Below are positions 52,686 to 58,163 of a stretch of DNA of 58,163 bases, in pieces. A program made the position numbers and the translations under genes. Source of the DNA: Ornatilinea apprima (lineage in GTDB: Bacteria > Chloroflexota > Anaerolineae > Anaerolineales > Anaerolineaceae). The number at the start of each line of letters is the position of its first letter. The first letter of the stretch is position 1. The notes beneath the pieces are model-generated. The model ran no database searches and was not told the DNA's origin. It worked only from the letters and a program-made list of their open reading frames with translations. Location of the stretch: the NCBI RefSeq assembly GCF_001306115.1, contig NZ_LGCL01000014.1, forward strand, positions 1-58,163. The letters are read 5' to 3'.

Positions 52686-53153
52686 TTAGGAGGGCGGGTA
52701 AAGAGCGACCAGAACGAGATTCTGCGCGAACTGGAGGATCTGCTGGTGGGTGGGCTTGGGAGGCAGCAGGGCGCGCATCAGGCGCGGGCGGCGCTGCAGG
52801 CGGTATTCCAGGTACTGGGCAATGCGTTCAGGATCGACCATCAGCTCGGCGCGGGCGCAGAACTGGCGCCGAAGAACGCGCACCTGGGCGCGCGGGTCGG
52901 CTTGCAGGTTGCGCACCCAGTCGGTTTTGGGGCCGAAGGCGGCGGCGACATAATACACAACGTCGATTTGCTCGTACTGCAGCGGGGTAACGCGCGCTTT
53001 GCCGCTTTTGCGGCCGGTAGTGGTGAGCAGCAGCACCAGCCTGCCAATGAGCGGGCCCAGACCCAGGGCGTAGGCCAGGCGGGGCGGGTAATGGATGAGA
53101 CGGCGAAATAAATAATTGAGGCGAGAGCGCGTGCTCAGCATCTTTCTATTCAT
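52686..53153 (-). CDS. F420-type (deazaflavin) nitroreductase family protein
   Basis: The 155-residue split-barrel protein matches the family of F420-dependent or FMN/haem-binding oxidoreductases related to Ddn. Markers are LLTTTGRKSGKARVTPLQY, VAAAFGPKTDWVRNLQADP and AQVRVLRRQF. Whether the organism makes F420 is unknown. Its ATG overlaps the 3' end of trkA by 8 nt; a second ATG at 53141 is possible. It may be expressed with the potassium-uptake pair. Confidence 0.87.
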   Translation of the reverse strand: MNRKMLSTRSRLNYLFRRLIHYPPRLAYALGLGPLIGRLVLLLTTTGRKSGKARVTPLQYEQIDVVYYVAAAFGPKTDWVRNLQADPRAQVRVLRRQFCARAELMVDPERIAQYLEYRLQRRPRLMRALLPPKPTHQQILQFAQNLVLVALYPPS

Positions 53154-53871
53154 CCAGCATGGGCCAATTGTCTCGGTCTAACCGGTTGGCATGTTCTTTT
53201 GCCACGCGCGCCACGCGGCGCAGCTCTTTGAGAACTTCTTTACCCAGGGATCGTTCGTAAATGACTAGCACTTTTGAGCCTTCTTCCACCAGGGTTTTAT
53301 ACCCCAGATGGGTTTTTCCTTCTTTGGCGATGGCGATGGTGTTGAGGAAGTCGGACTGCAGGTTTCCCAGGCGGCAGCCGACCAGTTCGGGCACGCGCGC
53401 CACGTCGATTTCATCCAGGTCAAACTGGCCCTCAGCAAGGTCTACCAGATCGGCAACATCCGGCTTGAGGATGCGGATGGAAAGGAAGGCGGCAGCCGTC
53501 TCTGATGTTTGGATGGGGACGATGCCAACGGATTCGAACAGGGCGGCGAAGCGGGTTTCAAATACACGCGCATAGATGTTTTTGGCACCTTTATTGCGCG
53601 CGTAGAGGGCGCAGAGCACGTTGGTATCGTCTTCCCGCGAACCGGCGATGAAGGTGTGACAGTTTTCCAGATCGAGCTGGTCGAGCACTTCGGGGTCAGA
53701 CGGGTTGCCGCTGATGGCAACCACGTTTTCGAGCAGGCTGGCTTCTACTGCCTGGTCGCGCTCGGGCAGCAAAAAATAGAGATGCCCGGAGATTTTTTTA
53801 CGCAAAGCGTTGACCATCGACCATGAGAACGTGCTATCTCCGATAACAACCACATTCAGTTTCTTTTCCAA
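53146..53871 (-). CDS. trkA: TrkA-like potassium uptake regulator with degenerate nucleotide loop
   Basis: TrkA gates TrkH by binding nucleotide through RCK domains. This 241-residue protein has one RCK_N domain (about 5-125) and one RCK_C domain (about 150-225, PELVGCRLGNLQ). The Gly-rich loop after beta-1 reads VVIGDSTFSWSM instead of GxGxxG, and the acidic residue ending beta-2 is replaced in LYFLLPERD. NAD(H) or ATP binding may therefore be lost or altered. Start is TTG with GGGAGG 5-8 nt upstream. It follows trkH by 12 nt. Confidence 0.87.
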   Translation of the reverse strand: MEKKLNVVVIGDSTFSWSMVNALRKKISGHLYFLLPERDQAVEASLLENVVAISGNPSDPEVLDQLDLENCHTFIAGSREDDTNVLCALYARNKGAKNIYARVFETRFAALFESVGIVPIQTSETAAAFLSIRILKPDVADLVDLAEGQFDLDEIDVARVPELVGCRLGNLQSDFLNTIAIAKEGKTHLGYKTLVEEGSKVLVIYERSLGKEVLKELRRVARVAKEHANRLDRDNWPMLDE

Positions 53872-53883
53872 GGAAAACCTCCC

Positions 53884-55314
53884 TTACTGGCTGCGGAAGC
53901 TGCGCAGCAGATAGATGAGCGGAAAGATTTCGACGCGGCCGATAAACATGTGCAACATGAGCTGAATTTTGAGAATCGGGTGCATGCCATAATAGAGCGC
54001 GTTGGGCATGGCGTTGAGTCCCACGTTACCCTGAGCCGAGAAAACGGTGAAGAGCGCGTCGAGGGCGCGGTAACCAAACAGCATGAAGAACAGCGCGCCC
54101 ACCATACCGATTCCCAGGTAGAGCAGCACAAACGCCATGATCTGAATGGCGGTCTGGTCGGAGACTATGTTGTTCCCCATACGGATGGGCAGCAGAGTTC
54201 CAGGGGGGTAGAAGGGGCGGCGGATCTCACGCTGGATGAGCTTGAAAATGATTAATACACGCCACAATTTTATGCCACCTGTGGTGGAACCATAAGCCGC
54301 GCCGGTCATCATCAGAAAGATCAGTGTAAAGATCACCCGGTCGGGAAGATGCGACAATTGCAGGGTGGTTCCGGCTCCGCAAGTGGTAACGGCGCTGACT
54401 ACATAGAAGAAACCATTGAGAATTTGCTCGCCAGGATTGCTGCCGGTAATGTGCAATTCCAGCAGCAGCAGCCCCGCGAAGAGCGGGATAATGACCAGCA
54501 AGGCGCGTACTTCGGGGTTGTTCCACATTTTGCGCCATTTGCCAACCATCAGCGCCTGATGCGAGCTGAAGCTGATGCCGCCGACCAACATGATGGTCAT
54601 GGCGACCAGCGAAGGCGCGGCGCCATACAGACCCACGCCCACGCTGTTGGAAGAAAAGCCACCGGTGGATAACGAGGTGATGGCGTGCGTGAGAGCGTGA
54701 AAGGCAGGCACGCCCGTTGCCCACAGGCCCAGAAAGCCAACCAGCGTGTACGCCAGATAAATGAGCGTAACCGTACGACCAATATGCCACAGGTTGAAGG
54801 TGAAATCTTCAAAGCGGCCTTCGGCCTCAAACAAACCGCGCGCCGCGCGGGCCGAGTCGCCGCGCAGGAAGAGCATGAACATAACAATGCCCAGGCCGCT
54901 GACCCACTGGGTGAGCACGCGGAAGAATCCCAATGAATAGGGCAGAATGCCGGGGTCGGGGATCATGGTGAGGCCGGTATCCGACCAGCCGGAGAACGCC
55001 TCAAAAAAAGCGTCTACCGGCTGCAGGCCGAAGACGATGAAGGGAACGGCAGAGAAAAGGGAATAGAGGATCCAGCCGGCGGCCAGCGCGATGGCGGCGT
55101 GGCGCTCTTTGATCACCGGCGAGGGCAGGGATTGGCGCAGCCAGAACATGCTCACCAGGAAGACGGCCGCCATCACACCGAAGGTGAGCGCCTGCTGTTG
55201 TTCGCCTGTGAAGAGGGCAATGCCCAAGGGAATGAGCAGCAGCACGCCAAAGATCAGTAAAAAATCGGCGACCAGGCGCAGGATGGGGTGCGGCGCGGGA
55301 AGCTGGCGGATCAA
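53884..55314 (-). CDS. trkH: TrkH-family potassium uptake channel
   Basis: The 476-residue channel protein has four pore-loop repeats with filter-like sequences GWSDTGLT, SLSTGGFS, TTCGAGTT and AQGNVGLN, plus about eight other helices. The third filter (TTCGAGT) deviates by having Cys-Gly-Ala. Start is TTG at 55314 with a weak GGAG. It leads trkA. Confidence 0.95.
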   Translation of the reverse strand: MIRQLPAPHPILRLVADFLLIFGVLLLIPLGIALFTGEQQQALTFGVMAAVFLVSMFWLRQSLPSPVIKERHAAIALAAGWILYSLFSAVPFIVFGLQPVDAFFEAFSGWSDTGLTMIPDPGILPYSLGFFRVLTQWVSGLGIVMFMLFLRGDSARAARGLFEAEGRFEDFTFNLWHIGRTVTLIYLAYTLVGFLGLWATGVPAFHALTHAITSLSTGGFSSNSVGVGLYGAAPSLVAMTIMLVGGISFSSHQALMVGKWRKMWNNPEVRALLVIIPLFAGLLLLELHITGSNPGEQILNGFFYVVSAVTTCGAGTTLQLSHLPDRVIFTLIFLMMTGAAYGSTTGGIKLWRVLIIFKLIQREIRRPFYPPGTLLPIRMGNNIVSDQTAIQIMAFVLLYLGIGMVGALFFMLFGYRALDALFTVFSAQGNVGLNAMPNALYYGMHPILKIQLMLHMFIGRVEIFPLIYLLRSFRSQ

Positions 55315-55403
55315 GGAGGCTGTTCTCCGTTTGGCGAGAAGTTGCCCGCAGGGCGGCAGAACGCTTTCCGCACCCTGCGGATTTGGTCAGCGGATCAAAA
55401 TTA

Positions 55404-56054
55404 TTATTTTCTTCTGCCCTGGCCGTAGCCCTGGAAGCTCATCAGTACCTCTCCCATTTGTTCATTGTTGAGGATAACGGGCTGGCCAATGCATTTGGTC
55501 TGGTAATAAAGCTGGGCGACCAACTCAATTTCTTCGGCGGCGGCGAAGGCGCGCTCCATGCTGTGCCCAACGGCGATGAGGCCGTGGTTGGCGAGCAGGA
55601 CGACGTTATAGTCGCCAATGGTTTTGAGAATGTTATCGGAAAGTTCCTGGGTGCCGTAGGTGGCGTAGGGGGCTACGGGCACTTTGTCGCCAGAGAAGCC
55701 CACCAGGTAATGCACGGCGGGGATTTCCCAGTTGAGGCAGGCAAAGGTGGTGGCGTAGACCTGATGGGTGTGCACCACAGCGTTGATGTTATCGCGGTGT
55801 TGTAATAAATCGAGGTGGAAGCGCCACTCGCTGGAGGGTTTGCGTTTCCCTTCAACGATATTGCCATCCAGGTCGAGGACGACGATGTCTTCGGGCTGGG
55901 TGGTGAAGTAATCCATGCCGCTGGGGGTGATGGCAACCAGGCCTTCTTCGCGGTTGAGAATGGACAGATTGCCGCCTGAGCCGGTGGTGAGGTGCGAGGT
56001 AATCAGTCTTTTACCGTAGGCTACCAGTTGTTCGCGTTCGTTTTGCAGTCGCAT
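55404..56054 (-). CDS. Class II aldolase (fuculose-phosphate aldolase family)
   Basis: The 216-residue zinc enzyme cleaves sugar phosphates such as L-fuculose-1-phosphate to dihydroxyacetone phosphate and an aldehyde; ribulose-5-phosphate epimerases are relatives. The phosphate loop TGSGGNLS, SGMDYF, the zinc motif HTHQ and NHGLIAVG are intact. The ATG at 56054 has GGAG 9 nt upstream. Substrate cannot be fixed; it stands alone and divergent from dtd. Confidence 0.9.
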   Translation of the reverse strand: MRLQNEREQLVAYGKRLITSHLTTGSGGNLSILNREEGLVAITPSGMDYFTTQPEDIVVLDLDGNIVEGKRKPSSEWRFHLDLLQHRDNINAVVHTHQVYATTFACLNWEIPAVHYLVGFSGDKVPVAPYATYGTQELSDNILKTIGDYNVVLLANHGLIAVGHSMERAFAAAEEIELVAQLYYQTKCIGQPVILNNEQMGEVLMSFQGYGQGRRK

Positions 56055-56209
56055 ATTCAAGGTTCTCCATTAATAAAAAATATTAGATCAACACTGCCTG
56101 CAAGAGCAGGTCTTTCTTGCAGGGGCAGCGTGTGGCTATCTGCTGCTTATTATAAAGTGAAAATGGAAGATTGGAGGGGGCGGATAAACGTGTTAGGACT
56201 CAGATTGAG

Positions 56210-56215
56210 TATAAT
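56210..56215 (+). promoter_or_regulatory. -10 element of dtd
   Basis: TATAAT ends 38 nt before the ATG at 56254; GGAGG lies 6-10 nt before the start. Confidence 0.55.
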
Positions 56216-56253
56216 CATACACGAATATTCCAGTTCCACACAGGAGGACAGCC

Positions 56254-56691
56254 ATGCGCGCAGTTGTACAGCGGGTAAAACAGGGTAGCGTAACCATCGA
56301 TGGAGCGGTGAGGGCCAGTATTGGGCAAGGGCTGGTCATTCTGCTGGGCGTGGGGCCGGAAGACGGCCCGGAAAATGCCAGCGCGCTGGCGCGCAAGATC
56401 GCGATGATGCGCATTTTCAGCGACGAGCAAGGAAAGATGAACCTTTCGGTGCTGGATGTGCAAGGCGAGGTGATTGTGGTTTCGCAGTTCACCCTGTATG
56501 CCGACACACGCAAGGGACACCGGCCTTCGTTTGTGAAGGCGGCCCCGCCGGATCTGGCCTCTCCGCTGGTGGACCAATTCGCCGCGCTGCTGCGCGAGCA
56601 GGGCGTGCCCACCCAAACAGGTGAGTTTGGAGCCGACATGCTGGTAAAGATTGAAAATGACGGCCCGGTCACCATCTGGCTGGAGATGTAG
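56254..56691 (+). CDS. dtd: D-aminoacyl-tRNA deacylase
   Basis: DTD removes D-amino acids from tRNA. The 145-residue protein is of normal length with the [16 protein letters not shown]-terminus, SQFTLYAD (about 75-82) and the C-terminal GPVTIWLE with the Gly-cisPro motif. AGGAGG is a good ribosome-binding site. It stands between an aldolase and the SPFH gene with its own promoter. Confidence 0.97.
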   Translation: MRAVVQRVKQGSVTIDGAVRASIGQGLVILLGVGPEDGPENASALARKIAMMRIFSDEQGKMNLSVLDVQGEVIVVSQFTLYADTRKGHRPSFVKAAPPDLASPLVDQFAALLREQGVPTQTGEFGADMLVKIENDGPVTIWLEM

Positions 56692-56730
56692 AAGGCTTGC
56701 GACCTAAAGGTTGCGTATAACCTCCAGATT

Positions 56731-56766
56731 GTATACAACCCGTCTGAACAAATTTTCGTATACAAT
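56731..56766 (+). promoter_or_regulatory. Possible promoter/operator of the SPFH gene
   Basis: GTATACAA occurs at 56731-56738 and again at 56758-56765; the second overlaps a TACAAT -10 (56761-56766). The -35 is poor, and the repeats may be a regulator site. Confidence 0.35.
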
Positions 56767-56821
56767 GATGAAAGTCGATTTTCTTATTTTGTTTAACCGT
56801 TTTGCTTAAGGAGAAGAAAAA

Positions 56822-57874
56822 ATGAACGTTGCCAGTTTGTTTCAGGGTGTCTCATTGCTGGCATGGCTGGCGTTTTTCCTGTCGGTGATTTTTGTGGTGG
56901 TGCAGGCCTCGCGTGGTAAGGCAGTGAAAAACGGGCGCACCATTCTGATTGTAGTGGCGGTGGCCGCGATTGTGCTCACCACACTCAGCTCGGGAATTGT
57001 ATTCGTGAACCCGCAGGAACGTGGGGTGGTGATTTCGGCGGTGGCACCCAAGGGCTACCGCGAACAGGCGCTGACCCCCGGTCTGCGCTGGATCATTCCG
57101 TTTGCCGAGTCGGTGGTGAAATACCCCATCTCGCGCCAGACGTACACCATGTCCATTGCGCCTTCAGAAGGGCAAATTTTCGGTGATGATTCGATTGAGG
57201 CGCGCACGGCTGACGGCCAAAAGGTGCTGGTTGACGCTTCGGTGATTTACCAGATCAACCCCGAGAAGGTGATTGAGGTGCACATCAACTGGCAGGACCG
57301 CTATTCCACCGACTTGGTGCGGGCGGTCTCGCGCGGAGTGATCCGCGACGCGGTTTCGCAGTTCGGCGTGGAAGATGTGTACAGCCGCCAGCGCGCCGCG
57401 CTGACGCAGATGATTAGCGACGAGATGGCCAAGAGCCTGGATGATAATGGGCTGACGCTGGTGGATTTTGTGCTGCGCAATATCAGCTTCTCGGATGAGT
57501 ACGCGGCTTCGGTGGAGCAGAAGCAGATCGCCGAGCAGCAGGCGCAGCAGGCCAAGTTTGTGGTTGAGCAGCGGAAGCAAGAGGCCGAGCAGGCGCGCCA
57601 GGTGGCGCAGGGTAAAGCTGACGCATCGGTGATCGCGGCGCAGGGTGACGCGGAAGCGCGCATTATTCAAGCCAAGGCCGAAGCCGAGGCGCTGGAGCTG
57701 ATTGCCGCGGCGCTGGCAGATAACCCCGATCTGCTGACCTACCAGTATATCAACCAGATCACACCCAATGTAGAAGTGATGTTGCTGCCGAGTAATTCTC
57801 CGTTCGTGTTCCCGCTGCCCACCATGGGCCCGCAGGAACCGGCGGCGTCGCCCACCCCGGCGCCGGCAGAGTAA
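56822..57874 (+). CDS. SPFH/band 7 (prohibitin-like) membrane protein
   Basis: The 350-residue protein has two N-terminal helices (about 8-28 and 42-62), an SPFH domain (about 60-225, VFVNPQERGVVISAVAPKGY) and a coiled-coil rich in Gln and Glu (about 225-290), followed by a short C-terminal region and a Pro/Ala-rich end. Such proteins scaffold membrane microdomains and often control FtsH-type proteases. It has AAGGAG 9 nt before the ATG. A terminator follows at 57890. Confidence 0.94.
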   Translation: MNVASLFQGVSLLAWLAFFLSVIFVVVQASRGKAVKNGRTILIVVAVAAIVLTTLSSGIVFVNPQERGVVISAVAPKGYREQALTPGLRWIIPFAESVVKYPISRQTYTMSIAPSEGQIFGDDSIEARTADGQKVLVDASVIYQINPEKVIEVHINWQDRYSTDLVRAVSRGVIRDAVSQFGVEDVYSRQRAALTQMISDEMAKSLDDNGLTLVDFVLRNISFSDEYAASVEQKQIAEQQAQQAKFVVEQRKQEAEQARQVAQGKADASVIAAQGDAEARIIQAKAEAEALELIAAALADNPDLLTYQYINQITPNVEVMLLPSNSPFVFPLPTMGPQEPAASPTPAPAE

Positions 57875-57889
57875 GCGAAAATTGAAGTC

Positions 57890-57921
57890 AGCCTCCCTCA
57901 GAACCGAGGGAGGCTTTTTTT
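57890..57921 (+). terminator. Terminator of the SPFH gene
   Basis: AGCCTCCCTC (57890-57899) pairs with GAGGGAGGCT (57906-57915), followed by T7. Confidence 0.92.
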
Positions 57922-57950
57922 ACCCCACCCCGAACCATCCCCAAAATGCT

Positions 57951-58010
57951 GGAACCCCATCCCCGCTGCTGCGCCGCGACCCTTCCCCGCAAAGCAGGGA
58001 AGGGTGGAAG
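57951..58010. repeat. Family B repeat
   Basis: CCCCATCCCCGCTGCTGCG, CCTTCCCCGC and AGCAGGGAAGGG match the family B element at 12721-12785, with the same order of blocks. Confidence 0.6.
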
Positions 58011-58055
58011 AGAACCCTTTCGCCTGGTTTGCCGGTTGGAATATCCCTTAAAAAG

Positions 58056-58074
58056 TGGACACGGTTAATGTCCA
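58056..58074. repeat. Possible IS3-type terminal inverted repeat
   Basis: TGGACA (58056-58061) and TGTCCA (58069-58074) are complementary and flank the transposase stop. TGGACA near the 3' end of the transposase fits the end of an IS3-family element, but the other end is outside the window. Confidence 0.4.
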
Positions 58075-58163
58075 GAAAGAAGTTCGAACTCGATAGGGCT
58101 GAGATAGCCCAAAGATGAATGTAGCCTTTGGCGATTGTACCAAACCTCGATGTATTCGAAGAT
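58065..58163 (-). CDS. IS3-family transposase, C-terminal fragment at window edge
   Basis: Reading the minus strand from 58163 to the TAA at 58065 gives 32 residues, beginning [20 protein letters not shown] and ending [11 protein letters not shown]. This is the typical end of the rve/DDE integrase domain of IS3-family transposases, where the catalytic Glu lies just upstream (outside the window). The gene continues past the edge, so its completeness is unknown. It is too short to be found as a standard open frame. Confidence 0.85.
   Translation of the reverse strand: MFEYIEVWYNRQRLHSSLGYLSPIEFELLSGH

Noticed and set aside
55346..55380. Hairpin CCGCAGGG/CCCTGCGG between trkH and the aldolase gene as terminator
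   Set aside because: The loop is 19 nt long and no T run follows on either strand, so I do not call it.

Overview
The window is a gene-dense, GC-rich bacterial chromosome segment with about 59 protein genes, no rRNA or tRNA genes that I can see, and no CRISPR array. The gene set points to Chloroflexota, most likely an Anaerolineae-type lineage. This is inferred from a short EF-Ts, many lipoproteins and envelope proteins with Thr-Pro-rich linkers, a DUF6754/MutL-type conserved cluster, a DUF389 protein with a TP-rich linker, a sortase with an LPTTG substrate, and a T-box in front of pheST. It was not tested by phylogeny.

Layout. 0.1-3.5 kb (minus): a proteostasis group of a DnaJ-like co-chaperone, an HtrA lipoprotein protease and a baeRF-type release-factor-like protein. 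3.7-8.6 kb: a membrane protein of unknown function, then two adjacent sensor proteins (degenerate receiver, GAF, kinase core), the first lacking the phosphorylatable residues. 8.6-12.6 kb: promoter, T-box riboswitch and pheS-pheT. 12.6-13.3 kb: an array of 170-bp repeats. 13.3-20.9 kb: a GT39-like glycosyltransferase, an aldo/keto reductase, a beta-propeller lipoprotein, pyrH-tsf-rpsB and a beta-carbonic anhydrase. 21-22.8 kb: HD hydrolase, sortase and a small membrane protein, followed by a second repeat array. 23.4-27.1 kb: an IclR/FMN-split-barrel fusion regulator with a clear operator, and a three-gene ABC importer. 27.2-28.4 kb: a conserved small protein and a PIG-L deacetylase. 28.4-36.7 kb: an eight-gene operon-like run (small protein, DUF6754 protein, two polytopic proteins, a zinc-ribbon scaffold with repeated Asp-Trp-Leu motifs, a MutL/GlmL-like ASKHA protein, a probable barrel-sandwich protein and an LPTTG protein). 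This is the best candidate for an undescribed system. 37-43 kb: rdgB, yceD, the principal-type sigma factor, phosphohexomutase, a DUF389 protein and an HAD-like protein. 43-46.4 kb: ArsR regulator, PLDc_N peptide, ABC ATPase and a YhfC/ABC-2 permease fusion. 46.5-51.4 kb: BMP-like lipoprotein, sugar transferase, trpS, PspC and Sensor-domain proteins, and PPK2 with an in-frame amber codon near its apparent start. 51.9-55.3 kb: YgjV/GNAT fusion, F420-type reductase family protein and TrkA-TrkH. 55.4-58.2 kb: class II aldolase, dtd, an SPFH protein and the C-terminal end of an IS3-family transposase running off the window.

Two genome-scale patterns recur. First, several genes lack a Shine-Dalgarno sequence and have a -10-like hexamer exactly 6 nt before the start codon, suggesting leaderless transcripts. 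Second, three families of palindromic intergenic repeats occupy gaps at the ends of genes. All assignments come from reading the sequence; no searches were run.
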